NCBI RefSeq assembly: GCF_030651995.1
Contig: NZ_JAUSBN010000040.1
Location: 1 to 64,000, forward strand
Source of the DNA: Reyranella sp.
GTDB lineage: Bacteria; Pseudomonadota; Alphaproteobacteria; Reyranellales; Reyranellaceae
DNA length: 64,000 nucleotides
Direction: 5' to 3'
Under the pieces are notes generated by a model. It was not told the origin of the DNA. It did no database searches and worked only from the letters and a program-made list of their open reading frames with translations. Position 1 is the stretch's first letter, and the number at the start of each line of letters is the position of its first letter. The translations under genes and the position numbers were made by a program. Below are positions 1 through 7,852 of this stretch, in pieces.

Positions 1-57
1 TTTGACCAGGCGCTCTCGACCGAGCGGCGTCAGACGGGCATTCTTGTGGATGTCCAT
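1..57 (-). CDS. IS481-family transposase, N-terminal 19 codons only
   Basis: From an ATG at 57 the minus strand encodes MDIHKNARLTPLGRERLVK and continues past the left edge. This is the characteristic N-terminus of IS481-family DDE transposases, which start with an HKNARLTP-type motif leading into a helix-turn-helix domain. A purine-rich GGGAGAG stretch lies just upstream of the ATG as a ribosome binding site. The gene sits at the expected distance from the IS end. Whether it is intact cannot be judged here. Confidence 0.8.
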   Translation of the reverse strand, partial: MDIHKNARLTPLGRERLVK

Positions 58-142
58 TCGGCTCTCCCAAGGATTATTGAAGTCTCGACAACCTCAGCTT
101 CCTCGGCCCGGGCCGGATGGACAACCTATTGAAAGCTCACAT
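1..142 (-). mobile_element. IS481-family insertion sequence, end fragment cut by window edge
   Basis: The minus strand reads from an IS end near 141-142 into a transposase start at 57. The terminal region contains TTCAATAGGTTGT (minus strand of about 122-134), which matches the known end of Bordetella IS481. Directly outside lies CTAG (143-146), the target core used by IS481. The rest of the element lies left of the window. IS481 assignment rests on the shared end motif and the transposase N-terminus; the exact terminal base is inferred. Confidence 0.75.
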
Positions 143-309
143 CTAGCAGGCTGCTGAAACAGGCTTTCAGGAGTACTGCCGAGCAAAATTGACCCGCCCA
201 CAGTCACCACGCCCCCTGATCCGGGGGTTGCGACTCCGGCTTCGTTTGGTTTGTTTATTTCGTTTGTTCGCAAGGAGTCCGACCTTTTCAACGGCCTGCC
301 AGCCGACAC
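143..309. other. Non-coding stretch between the IS end and the LysR fragment
   Basis: I see no gene here. It begins with the CTAG target core, then a short inverted repeat (CTGAAA and TTTCAG, about 155-171) and a CCCCC/GGGGG inverted repeat near 210-226. Open frames across it have no recognisable domain. It may be debris of a second insertion element, but I cannot name one. Confidence 0.4.
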
Positions 310-543
310 TCAGGCCCCCTTGCGGCTCAGGCTCTTCAACGCGCGGATCGTCTCGCGCAGGCCGAGATGCAGGACCTTGTCGCGCCGGATCACGATCGCC
401 AGCTTGCGGTAGAGACGCGGCGAGAGCGGCCGCACCACGAGGTTGGCCCGATCCGCCGCCTCGCGGACGGCGACCGCCGGCAGGATGGCGCAGCCCAGCC
501 CCGCCTCCACCAGCCGCTTGATCGCCTCGACGCTGTCGCGAAC
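310..543 (-). pseudogene. LysR-family regulator, C-terminal fragment
   Basis: The minus-strand frame ending with TGA at 310-312 encodes about 77 residues typical of the end of a LysR substrate-binding domain: DSVEAIKRLVEAGLGCAILP near its start, then VVRPLSPRLYRKLAIVIRRD. The helix-turn-helix and the first part of the effector domain are absent. Upstream of about 543 homology stops and the frame closes within a few codons. Family members are about 300 residues, so three quarters of the gene is missing. It abuts the GNAT fragment on the other strand. Confidence 0.75.
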
Positions 544-761
544 TGCTGACCACGCTGATCAAGTGCTGCGAGGCCGGCCCCTGGCGCCAGATACTGGCCG
601 TCATCGGCGACAGCGAGAACGCAGGCTCGACCGGGCTCCATGGCAGCCAGGGCTTCCGTCAGATCGGCAAGCTCGAGGCCGTCGGCTTCAAATTCGGCCG
701 CTGGGTCGATTCGATCTTGATGCAGTGGCCTCTCGGGAAGGGCGACCTGGCCCTTCCCTGA
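540..761 (+). pseudogene. GNAT acetyltransferase (phosphinothricin-acetyltransferase type), C-terminal fragment
   Basis: The plus-strand frame ending with TGA at 759-761 encodes about 73 residues: ELLTTLIKCCEAGPWRQILA, then VIGDSENAGSTGLHGSQGF and VGFKFGRWVDSILMQ. These match the C-terminal half of PAT-like N-acetyltransferases, including the segment GDSxNxxSxxLHxxxGF and the end of the fold. No start codon or acetyl-CoA-binding first half is present; upstream sequence belongs to the oppositely oriented LysR fragment. It cannot be functional as it stands. Confidence 0.75.
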
Positions 762-772
762 AGCCTGCAGAC

Positions 773-1615
773 TTACTTCTTCGCCGGCGACCAGCCGTAG
801 ATCTTCTGCAGCGAGCCGCCCATCAGCGTTGCACGATCGCTGTCGGACAGGCGATCGGTGACGCGGAAGGCATCGACGCCCTCCTTGTAGGTGAGCAGCG
901 CCACGGCGCGGGTCCAGTCGGTGCCCCACATGCAGCGATCCAGGGTGAAGGCATCGAAGATGCGGCCCAGCGGATCCCAGATGTCCTTGTAGGGAAACTT
1001 CTCGTGGCTGAGCGTGCAGGCGCCGGTGATCTTCACCACGACATTGTCGTGCGCAGCCAGCGCCAGCAGCTTCGGCAGCTCATGCCACGGGTCCTGCGGG
1101 GCCGGCGGCGCCATCGGCTGTTCCAGGCCGAGATGATCGATCACCAAGGTGGTGTTCGGGTTGCGCTTGGCGAGTTCGGCGACCTGCTCCAGCCGGCCGC
1201 GCGCCATCAGGTTGACCGGCAGATCATGTTTGGCTGCGGCAGCCAGCACGCGGTTGATGCCGGCATCGGCCGCGTCGGTCGAAATCTCCGGCGTGAACAT
1301 GATGCGGATGGCGACCGTGCCGTCCATCGCCGCCCAGTCGGCGATCGTTCCCTCGACCTTGGGATCGTTGGCATTGACGGGCTTGATGACGCCGAACCGG
1401 CCGGGATGCGCCTTCTGCACGCCCACGGCGTAGCTCTCGTCCCAGCGGTACATCGTATAAACCGAGACCAGAAGGGCGCCGTCGACGCCGACCTCGTCCA
1501 TTGCCTTGATCATGTCCTCGGCGGTGACCTCGGGCGGGCCCGCCAGCACGGCCGTCCACGGGCGGCCCGGGTGATTGCGCTCGTAGCAGTGAACCTGGGC
1601 GTCGATCGTCGGCAT
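773..1615 (-). CDS. Amidohydrolase family protein (amidohydrolase_2 / PDC-lactonase-like)
   Basis: A 280-residue TIM-barrel hydrolase of the amidohydrolase_2 group, which includes 2-pyrone-4,6-dicarboxylate lactonase. The start at 1615 has GGGAGAAG directly upstream; a longer frame reaches 1669 without conserved sequence. The N-terminal metal motif reads DAQVH (residues 5-9) instead of the usual DxHxH, so the first histidine is glutamine. Other conserved parts are VIDHLG in the middle and the WGTDW motif near the C-terminus, whose Asp is the usual catalytic residue. The substrate cannot be told from sequence. Confidence 0.85.
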   Translation of the reverse strand: MPTIDAQVHCYERNHPGRPWTAVLAGPPEVTAEDMIKAMDEVGVDGALLVSVYTMYRWDESYAVGVQKAHPGRFGVIKPVNANDPKVEGTIADWAAMDGTVAIRIMFTPEISTDAADAGINRVLAAAAKHDLPVNLMARGRLEQVAELAKRNPNTTLVIDHLGLEQPMAPPAPQDPWHELPKLLALAAHDNVVVKITGACTLSHEKFPYKDIWDPLGRIFDAFTLDRCMWGTDWTRAVALLTYKEGVDAFRVTDRLSDSDRATLMGGSLQKIYGWSPAKK

Positions 1616-1822
1616 GCGCTTCTCCCGTGGTGAGTTGACCGACGGTACCGCCGCCCCTGCAATTGTCATCGAAATTCGCAGACACCGCCCACCATGCGGT
1701 ACGATTCCCGCGGGTCGGCTGCCCGGTTCTCCGATAGGCTTGTCCGTCTCTTCTTTCTCAGGCGGTTCGGAAATGGCTTTTCAACACTCCGGCAGATGTG
1801 CCGGTCCCCAGGTACGGCAGGC

Positions 1823-2296
1823 ATGACCGTCGAAGCCGTGCGCGCCTTCTTGTCGGCGCATGCGCCTGATCTCGAAGTCGTCGAACTGGAGGCCAGCACC
1901 GCCACCGTCGAAATGGCGGCGCGGGGCCACGGCGTCGCGCCGGCGCAGATCGCCAAGACGCTGTCGCTGCGCATCAAGGATCGCACCCTGCTGGTCGTCA
2001 CCTCTGGTGACGCGCGGCTGAACAATCGCAGGATCAAGGACGTGCTGGGCGGCAAGCCGCGTATGCTGACCGCCGACGAGGTCGTCTCCCTCACGGGCCA
2101 TCCGGTGGGCGGTGTCTGCCCGTTCGGCCTGGCGACGCCGCTCCCGGTCTATTGCGATGTCTCGCTGAAGGAATTCGACGAGGTCGTTCCCGCCGCCGGA
2201 TCGATCAACTCGGCCGTACGCATCGCACCCGAGCGCATGGCCGCCTTGGTGAACGCCGAATGGATCGACGTCTGCGACCGACGGGAGCCCGCATGA
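1823..2296 (+). CDS. YbaK/ProX-type aminoacyl-tRNA deacylase domain protein
   Basis: A 157-residue single-domain protein of the YbaK/EbsC/ProX editing family, which hydrolyses mischarged tRNAs such as Cys-tRNA(Pro). Visible family features are AQIAKTLSLRI (the lysine matches the catalytic one of YbaK), LLVVTSGDARLN, and the glycine-rich GHPVGGVCPFGL loop. The start at 1823 is the first Met before homology begins; the frame is open back to 1694 but that part is unlike the family. Its stop overlaps the next start (ATGA), so the two genes are translationally coupled. Confidence 0.85.
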   Translation: MTVEAVRAFLSAHAPDLEVVELEASTATVEMAARGHGVAPAQIAKTLSLRIKDRTLLVVTSGDARLNNRRIKDVLGGKPRMLTADEVVSLTGHPVGGVCPFGLATPLPVYCDVSLKEFDEVVPAAGSINSAVRIAPERMAALVNAEWIDVCDRREPA

Positions 2297-2982
2297 GGGT
2301 TTTCAGCGCCATCGCGGTCCAGGGCGTCGTGGAGCCGCTGATCCCTGCCTTCGAGAAGGCGCACGGCTGCACGCTCGACGTCACCTGGGCAACGGCGCCC
2401 CTGCTCCTGAAGCGGCTGCAGGCCGGCAAGACGGCGGATGCGCTGATCCTCAATCGAGCGACGACCGACACGCTGCTCGCCACGGGCGGGATCGTCGCCG
2501 GATCGGATGTCGTCATCGCCAGCTCCGCTACGGCCATCGCCGTGAAAGCAGGTGCGCCGAAGCCCGACATCTCAACGCCCGAAGCGCTGAAGCGCGCGCT
2601 GCTGGAGGCCCGGGCGATTTCCTATACCGACCCCGCGGCGGGCGGTGCGAGCGGGATCTATTTCGCGAAGCTGCTGGAACGCCTGGGCATCGCGGACGCG
2701 ATCAACGCAAAGACCAGATTTCCGCCGCCCTCGGGCTACGCGGGCATGTTCCTGCCGACCGGCGAAGCCGACCTCGCCGTCCAGCAGGTGCCGGAGCTGC
2801 TGCATGTTCCCGGCGTCGAGATCGTCGGGCCGCTGCCCGGCGACCTGCATATGGTCACGGTGTTCGTGGCCGGCATTCCGTCCGACAGCGCTCAGCCGGT
2901 GTTGGCCACGGCGCTGATCGAAAGCCTGCGCACGCCCGAGGCGAAGGCGCTCTTCCGGGCGAAGGGATTGGAGCCGGGCTGA
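2293..2982 (+). CDS. Molybdate-type periplasmic-binding-fold protein (ModA-like), no clear signal peptide
   Basis: A 229-residue protein of the type 2 periplasmic-binding fold related to ModA, with the pattern GVVEPLIPAFEKAHG, SYTDPAAGGASGIYFAKLLERLG and DLAVQQVPELL. It starts directly with the fold (MRVFSAIAVQG) and has no obvious signal peptide, unlike a standard ABC receptor. The ATG overlaps the stop of the YbaK-like gene. No permease or ATPase lies next to it. It may be a cytoplasmic ligand-binding protein, or the exported start may have been lost. Confidence 0.8.
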   Translation: MRVFSAIAVQGVVEPLIPAFEKAHGCTLDVTWATAPLLLKRLQAGKTADALILNRATTDTLLATGGIVAGSDVVIASSATAIAVKAGAPKPDISTPEALKRALLEARAISYTDPAAGGASGIYFAKLLERLGIADAINAKTRFPPPSGYAGMFLPTGEADLAVQQVPELLHVPGVEIVGPLPGDLHMVTVFVAGIPSDSAQPVLATALIESLRTPEAKALFRAKGLEPG

Positions 2983-2988
2983 GCCGCC

Positions 2989-3963
2989 TCAGGCCTTCAA
3001 GACCTTCTGCTCTTCCAGACGGTCGGTGGCCGGCGGCGGGGTGCGCGAGAGTGCGGCGATCTCGGCGCGCAGCTCCGGCGTCATGTCGACGTTCACCGAC
3101 GCGAGCGAGTCCTTCAGCTGGTCGATATTGCGCGCGCCGATGATGGGCGCGGTGATCGCCGGATGCGCCCCCACCCAGGCGATGGCGGCGCTGACCGGGT
3201 GTAGTCCCTTCTGCCGGCAGAGCGCGACGTACTTCTCGGCCGTCTCGAAGGCCCATTCCTCGCCGTATCGCGCCTCGTACATCTTGTTGGTGTTGAGCCG
3301 GCCAGAAGCATGCCCAGAATACTTGCCCGACAGGAGACCGGCCGCCGCCGGACTGTAGGGGATGACGCCGATGCCGTTGGCCGCCGCCATCGGCAGCAGC
3401 TCGACCTCGGCCTGGCGCTTCACCAGATTGTACATCGGCTGAATGACCTGCAGCCGCGCCCAGTCGTTGCGCTCCTGGATGTCGACAGCACGCTGGGTCT
3501 GCCAGGCCGACCAGTTGCTGACCGCGGGATAGATCACCTTGCCCGAGCGCACAAGGTCCTCGAGGCCGCGCATCATCTCGTCGATCGGCGTCACCGGATC
3601 GAAGCGATGCAGGAACAGCACGTCGATCCGGTCGGTCTGCAGCCGGCGCAGGCTGGCCTCGACGGCCTGCACGACATGGCGGCGGTTGGCACCGCCTGCG
3701 TTCACGTCGGGACCCGTCTTGTTGAAGCACTTGGTGCTGATCACCAGGTCGTCGCGATGATCCTTCGCCAGCCGGCCGAGAATCTCCTCGGACCTGCCCT
3801 TGTTGTACTCGTTGGCCGTGTCGAAGAAGTTGATCCCGGCGTCGCGCACCGCCTTGTACATCGAAGCCGAAGTGGCCTCGTCGGCGTCGCCGCCGAAGGA
3901 CATCGTGCCGAAGCAGAGTTGGGAGACGTGGATGCCGGTGCGGCCGAGGAGCTTGGTTTTCAT
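2989..3963 (-). CDS. Aldo/keto reductase
   Basis: A 324-residue NADPH-dependent aldo/keto reductase with the usual (beta/alpha)8 plan. The catalytic tetrad is visible: Asp and Tyr in FFDTANEY, Lys in VISTK, His in VLFLHRFD. Cofactor-contact segments IPYSPAAAGLLSGKYSG and IIGARNIDQLKDSL follow. It begins MKTKLLGRTGIHVSQLCFGT, typical of the YajO/Tas branch. It is divergent from the TetR gene starting at 4064, so it is one possible target of that regulator. Confidence 0.9.
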   Translation of the reverse strand: MKTKLLGRTGIHVSQLCFGTMSFGGDADEATSASMYKAVRDAGINFFDTANEYNKGRSEEILGRLAKDHRDDLVISTKCFNKTGPDVNAGGANRRHVVQAVEASLRRLQTDRIDVLFLHRFDPVTPIDEMMRGLEDLVRSGKVIYPAVSNWSAWQTQRAVDIQERNDWARLQVIQPMYNLVKRQAEVELLPMAAANGIGVIPYSPAAAGLLSGKYSGHASGRLNTNKMYEARYGEEWAFETAEKYVALCRQKGLHPVSAAIAWVGAHPAITAPIIGARNIDQLKDSLASVNVDMTPELRAEIAALSRTPPPATDRLEEQKVLKA

Positions 3964-4063
3964 GGCTGCCTTCTAGCATGCGGCGACACGGTTCCGTAGC
4001 CGCCATGGAAAACGCTGCGACTTGGCTCTATGAGAAGCCCGTCAATTTTCAGCAGGATGCGTC

Positions 4064-4756
4064 GTGGCGAGAAAGACAATCGCGAAGAAACCGAAATCCG
4101 CTGCCGCGCGGCGCAGGAAGGCCAGCCGTCCCAACCTGGCGGAACGCATTCTCGATGTCGCCGAGGAACTGTTCGGGCGCGTCGGCTATGGCGGCGCGAC
4201 CACACGAGCCATCGCCAGCCGCGCCCGCGTGAACGTGGGTCAGCTCCACTATTACTTCGAGTCCAAGCGCGCGATCTTCGAGGCGGTTGTGGCGCGGCAT
4301 GGTACCGAGGTAACCGAGCGGCGGCGCCAGCTCCTGCAGGAGGCAGAGGCCCGCTATCCGCGCGGCATCGTTCCGCTCGACGTGCTGGTCGATGCGCTGG
4401 TCCGCCCGCTGCTGATGGCCGAGCCGCGGGCCGGCGGGCGGCGGACTTCGATGCAGATGCATGCGCGCCTGTTCACCGATCCCGACGATACCGCCAGCAT
4501 GGTGCGCGCCGACATCTACGACGAGACCAATGCACTCTATGTCGCCGCCATCCGGCGCGCCCTGCCGAAGATCCCGGCGAAGACGCTCTACTGGCGCTAC
4601 TATTTCATGATGGGCGCCTACGTCTGGACGCTGCTTCAGCCCGGCCGCCTGGAGGCGATCTCCCAGGGAAGCTGCGATCCCGCGGACATGGAAGCCGCCA
4701 TCCGCGAGATCGTGCCCTTTGTCTGCGCGGGCCTCGCCGCGCCGGCGGGGCGCTAG
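4064..4756 (+). CDS. TetR/AcrR-family transcriptional regulator
   Basis: A 230-residue TetR-type repressor. A Lys/Arg-rich N-terminal tail of about 25 residues precedes the helix-turn-helix domain (ILDVAEELFGRVGYGGATTR through VGQLHYYFESKRAIFEAVV, about residues 29-77). The C-terminal half is a helical ligand-binding domain. The start is GTG at 4064 with CAGCAGGA upstream. It sits between the divergent aldo/keto reductase and the VOC/monooxygenase region; paired palindromes at 5257-5291 are candidate operators. Its stop shares CTAG with the stop of the opposing VOC gene. Confidence 0.9.
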   Translation: MARKTIAKKPKSAAARRRKASRPNLAERILDVAEELFGRVGYGGATTRAIASRARVNVGQLHYYFESKRAIFEAVVARHGTEVTERRRQLLQEAEARYPRGIVPLDVLVDALVRPLLMAEPRAGGRRTSMQMHARLFTDPDDTASMVRADIYDETNALYVAAIRRALPKIPAKTLYWRYYFMMGAYVWTLLQPGRLEAISQGSCDPADMEAAIREIVPFVCAGLAAPAGR

Positions 4757-5199
4757 GCCGGCTTTACGCGGCTCTTCAAGCGGCAGCGGCATTTGTCGAA
4801 CTGGTGGAGTTCCACCATGTTGCCGCACGGGTCCTTGAGGAACAGCTGTTCGGCGTCGGGGCCGGTCGCGCCCTTGAGCGACCAGTAGTCCGCGCCAAGC
4901 CGGTCGAGCTCTGCCTTGGTCTCGACGATGTTCTCGACGGCCAGCGCGACATGCGGCGCGGTCGGATCCTTGCCCGGCCCCTGGGCGAAGGGCGACGGCA
5001 GGTCGCCGCCGATCAGGTGGATCTGCCCCACTTCTCCGATGTTGATCCACATGCCCGGAATGCCAGGGATCTCCGGCCGTCCGGTGTCGTGCTCGAGGCC
5101 CAGCACGCCGGTATAGAAATTCTTCAGATCTTCGATCGTCTTGTCGCCGGCGCCGATCCGCACGCCCTGATGATGAAGTTCGAGCACCTTGATTGCCAT
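4753..5199 (-). CDS. VOC family (glyoxalase/dioxygenase superfamily) protein
   Basis: A 148-residue vicinal oxygen chelate protein with paired beta-alpha-beta-beta-beta modules: LELHHQGVRI, NFYTGVLGLEHD, APHVALAVENI and FLKDPCGNMVELHQF. Candidate metal ligands are the His in LHHQG, the His in APHVAL and the Glu in VELHQF. The start at 5199 follows a strong GGAGGAG; the open frame extends to 5250 but that part lacks homology. It is divergent from the monooxygenase operon at 5355. The reaction is unknown. Confidence 0.85.
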   Translation of the reverse strand: MAIKVLELHHQGVRIGAGDKTIEDLKNFYTGVLGLEHDTGRPEIPGIPGMWINIGEVGQIHLIGGDLPSPFAQGPGKDPTAPHVALAVENIVETKAELDRLGADYWSLKGATGPDAEQLFLKDPCGNMVELHQFDKCRCRLKSRVKPA

Positions 5200-5256
5200 G
5201 TCCGCTCCTCCCGAGAGCTGTTTTGTTGAGGCGAAGTATCGTGGTCGCACACGACA

Positions 5257-5270
5257 TGGTCAATCGACCA
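5257..5270. promoter_or_regulatory. Palindrome 1, candidate operator
   Basis: TGGTCAATCGACCA is a perfect inverted repeat (arms TGGTC and GACCA, four-base spacer) between the divergent VOC and monooxygenase genes. Its half-site resembles palindrome 2. The centre is 21 bases from that of palindrome 2. The TetR protein encoded at 4064 is the nearest candidate regulator (inference). Confidence 0.5.
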
Positions 5271-5277
5271 ACAACTT

Positions 5278-5291
5278 AGGTCACTTGACCT
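5278..5291. promoter_or_regulatory. Palindrome 2, candidate operator
   Basis: AGGTCACTTGACCT is a perfect inverted repeat (arms AGGTCA and TGACCT, two-base spacer). With palindrome 1 it forms two sites on the same face of the helix, both built on GGTCA/TGACC half-sites. It lies 64 bases before the monooxygenase start codon. Confidence 0.5.
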
Positions 5292-5354
5292 GACCGCATG
5301 ACACAAGCATCGTTGCGGCAAGAACAAGCGCCGAGGCGCCGGGAGGAATTCGAT

Positions 5355-6599
5355 ATGCGGACCAAGCGGGCCGCCGACTGGACACCGTCGGCGACGTTGC
5401 CCAACACGCCGGTCTCGTTCACGGGCGTCAGCTACGCGGAAATGCTCGACCGCGCCCGCGCGCTGGTGCCGGCGATCGCCGCCCGGGCCGGGGACTGCGA
5501 GAAGCTGCGCCGACTGCCCGACGACACCGAGCGCGACCTCCACCGCACCGGCCTCTTCCGCATGGTCCAGCCGGCGCGCGTCGGCGGCGCCGATCTCGAT
5601 GTCGGCATCCTGGTCGACACCTGCGCGGAGATCGCGCGCGTCTGCCCGTCGACCGCCTGGAACCTCGGCAATCTCTCCAGCCATCACTGGATGCTGGGCT
5701 ACTTCCACCCTGAAGCACAGGACGAGATCTGGGACGCCTCGCCCGACGTGCTGATCGCCACCTCGCTCATCTTCCCGGCGGGACGCGGCCGCAAGGTGGA
5801 GGGCGGCTACGAGATCTCGGGGCGCTGGCCGCTTTCCTCCGGCGTCGACAATTCCGACTGGAACATGCTGGGCTTCATGCTGCGCGAGCGCGACGACGGC
5901 CCGCCCGTCGACCAGCGCTTCGCGCTCGTCCATCGCTCGCAGTACGAGATCATCGATACGTGGCATGCCGTCGGTCTCTCGGGGACCGGCTCGAAGGACG
6001 TCGAGATCAGGAACCTCTACGTGCCGGAGTTTCGCACGATCTCGGCCCGGTCGATGAACGGCAAGCCGCACGCCGGCTCCACCGTCAATCCCTCGCCTCT
6101 GTTCCGGCTGCCCATGCTCGCCCTCGGCCCCTACGTCCTTTCGGGCGTGATGCTGGGCTGTGCCCAAGGCGCCTACGATACGGTTGTGGGCGCGGCCCGC
6201 ACCCGGAACGCGACGACGACAGGGCAACCCTTCGGCGCGAGCCAGGCCGTACAGATCAAGGTCGCAGAGGCGAGCGTCCGCATCGACACGGCCGAAGTGC
6301 TGATGCGCCGGGCCTGCGAGCATGCGATGGCGGCGGCCCGCGCAGGCACTGACGCCGTCCATGAAGATAAACTGCGCTACCGGCGCGACGCTTTCTTCTC
6401 CGCCCGTCTTTGTCTCGAGGCAGTCGACATCCTGATGGGTATCGCCGGATCGAGCGGTCTCTACCTCAGCGGCCCGATGCAGCGCCTGTTCCGCGATGCG
6501 CACGCAGCCAATGCCCACGTCATGTTCTCGACCGACGTCCAGGGTGCATTGTTCGGGCAACACGAACTCGGCATGGCCGGGCCACCGCCGCTGCTCTGA
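5355..6599 (+). CDS. Acyl-CoA-dehydrogenase-fold flavin monooxygenase (HpaH/HsaA/DszC type)
   Basis: A 414-residue protein of the acyl-CoA dehydrogenase fold, in the branch of two-component flavin-dependent monooxygenases. Features are LPDDTERDLHRTGLFRMVQP, GGADLDVG, the CPSTAWNLG segment, WPLSSGVDNSDW (flavin site region) and GLSGTGSKDVEIRNLYVP. No thiolase or CoA ligase is next to it. I chose ATG 5355 because GGGAGGAA lies eight bases upstream; an ATG at 5298 is also in frame. It heads the livHMGF operon, so it may act on the imported compound. It would need a flavin reductase, not seen here. Confidence 0.8.
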   Translation: MRTKRAADWTPSATLPNTPVSFTGVSYAEMLDRARALVPAIAARAGDCEKLRRLPDDTERDLHRTGLFRMVQPARVGGADLDVGILVDTCAEIARVCPSTAWNLGNLSSHHWMLGYFHPEAQDEIWDASPDVLIATSLIFPAGRGRKVEGGYEISGRWPLSSGVDNSDWNMLGFMLRERDDGPPVDQRFALVHRSQYEIIDTWHAVGLSGTGSKDVEIRNLYVPEFRTISARSMNGKPHAGSTVNPSPLFRLPMLALGPYVLSGVMLGCAQGAYDTVVGAARTRNATTTGQPFGASQAVQIKVAEASVRIDTAEVLMRRACEHAMAAARAGTDAVHEDKLRYRRDAFFSARLCLEAVDILMGIAGSSGLYLSGPMQRLFRDAHAANAHVMFSTDVQGALFGQHELGMAGPPPLL

Positions 6600-6645
6600 C
6601 GCACTGGCGGCCATAAAGAAGCTCAACGTGTGGGAGGAAAGAAAA

Positions 6646-7782
6646 ATGTCATTGTCATCGTTCATCGCAAGGTTGGCGGGCGCCACGGCGCTGGTCGGCC
6701 TCTCGGCCCTGTCGGTCCAGGCGCAAACCTCCGGTGAGCCGGTCAAGATCGGCGCGATCGTTTCCGCCACCGGCGCCGGCGCCGGCCTCGGCGTGCCCGA
6801 GCGCAATGGCCTGCTGCTGGCCGAGAAGGACATCAACGCCAAGGGCGGCATCAAGGGCCGTCCGATCAAGTTCATCGTCGAGGACGACGCCTCCAATCCC
6901 GACACGGCGCTCAGCAAGGCGAACGACCTGATCTTCGGCCAGAAGGTCCAGGCCCTGCTCGGCCCCTCCCTCACCGCCAGCACCGTCGCGGTCGGCGGGG
7001 TGACGCACGCCAACAAGATCCCGCAGATCGCCTTCACCGGCATCGGGCCGGCGGTCGAGCGCGAGCGCAAGTGCGTGGCGCACGTCCTGCCGCCGCAGCG
7101 ACTCAACGCGACCGCGCTGCTCGAATACGCCAAGAGCATCAAGGCGACCAAGGTCGGCGTGCTGCACGATGCCGGTTACGGCAACGTCGTCATGGCCGAG
7201 TTGAAGCCGCTCGCCGACAAGTACGGCGTCAAGCTGGTCGCGATCGAGAAGTTCGAGATCGGCGCCACCGACACCACCACCCAGGCCGCCAAGGTGAAGG
7301 CTTCGCAGCCCGACGCGGTGTTCATCATCGCCACCTCGGCCACGCCGTTCCGCAACGTCAAGCAGATCCAGATCACCCAGCCGGTGATCGCCGCGATCGG
7401 CTCCTCGTCCTACGAGTACGTGAACGCGATGGGACCGGCCGCCGACAACATCGTGATCCCCGAGTTCGTCGTCGGAGAGGACCCGCTGCCGCACCAGAAG
7501 GACTTCGTCGAGCTCTACAAGAAGACCTACAACTCAACGCCGAAGAACTACGAAGCGGCGGCCTGGGATGCCGCCCACATCATCGCCGCCGCCCTCAACA
7601 AGGCCGGCGCCGACGCCACCGGCGAGAAGCTCTGCGAGGCCATGAAGGCGCCGTACACCGGCGTGCTCGCCAGCTACAACTTCTCGGCCGACGACATGAC
7701 CGGCATCCCGATCTCGAGCTTCATCTTCTCGAAGCTGGTCGGCGGCAAATACACCCGCACGCCGTTCCGCGTCGCACAGTAG
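6646..7782 (+). CDS. Branched-chain amino-acid-type ABC transporter substrate-binding protein
   Basis: A 378-residue exported receptor of the Peripla_BP_6 (LivJ-like) family. An N-terminal signal (LAGATALVGLSALSVQAQ) should be cleaved near residue 27. The mature part follows the family: VKIGAIVSATGAGAGLGVPE, LLLAEKDINAKGGIKGRPI, and the Asn/Ser-rich ligand loop. TGGGAGGAAAG precedes the ATG. The livHMGF genes follow, after a strong hairpin at 7792-7834. Co-location with the flavin monooxygenase suggests an aromatic or carboxylate ligand rather than leucine (inference). Confidence 0.9.
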   Translation: MSLSSFIARLAGATALVGLSALSVQAQTSGEPVKIGAIVSATGAGAGLGVPERNGLLLAEKDINAKGGIKGRPIKFIVEDDASNPDTALSKANDLIFGQKVQALLGPSLTASTVAVGGVTHANKIPQIAFTGIGPAVERERKCVAHVLPPQRLNATALLEYAKSIKATKVGVLHDAGYGNVVMAELKPLADKYGVKLVAIEKFEIGATDTTTQAAKVKASQPDAVFIIATSATPFRNVKQIQITQPVIAAIGSSSYEYVNAMGPAADNIVIPEFVVGEDPLPHQKDFVELYKKTYNSTPKNYEAAAWDAAHIIAAALNKAGADATGEKLCEAMKAPYTGVLASYNFSADDMTGIPISSFIFSKLVGGKYTRTPFRVAQ

Positions 7783-7791
7783 CGCTCATAG

Positions 7792-7834
7792 GCGGCGCAG
7801 GTCCCCTAACGGATCCTGCGCCGCTCCTTCTTTT
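7792..7834 (+). terminator. Intercistronic hairpin with T-rich tail (attenuator-like)
   Basis: Perfect 10-bp stem GCGGCGCAGG (7792-7801) and CCTGCGCCGC (7815-7824) with a 13-base loop, followed by TCCTTCTTTT. It lies between the binding-protein gene and livH. Such partial terminators or 3'-end-protecting stems commonly make receptor mRNA more abundant than permease mRNA. Confidence 0.7.
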
Positions 7835-7852
7835 GCGCGGAAGCATTCCTTC

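Noticed and set aside
94..604. Short minus-strand frames in the IS flank
   Set aside because: They lack a recognisable domain and overlap the LysR and GNAT fragments, which do have homology. They may be noise or IS debris.
2293..2982. Second true ModA in a molybdate operon
   Set aside because: It lacks a signal peptide and has no ModE-type site or transporter gene beside it, so only the fold is claimed.
5124..7151. 675-codon minus-strand frame across VOC, monooxygenase and receptor genes
   Set aside because: It crosses three genes with clear homology on other frames and carries no coherent domain.
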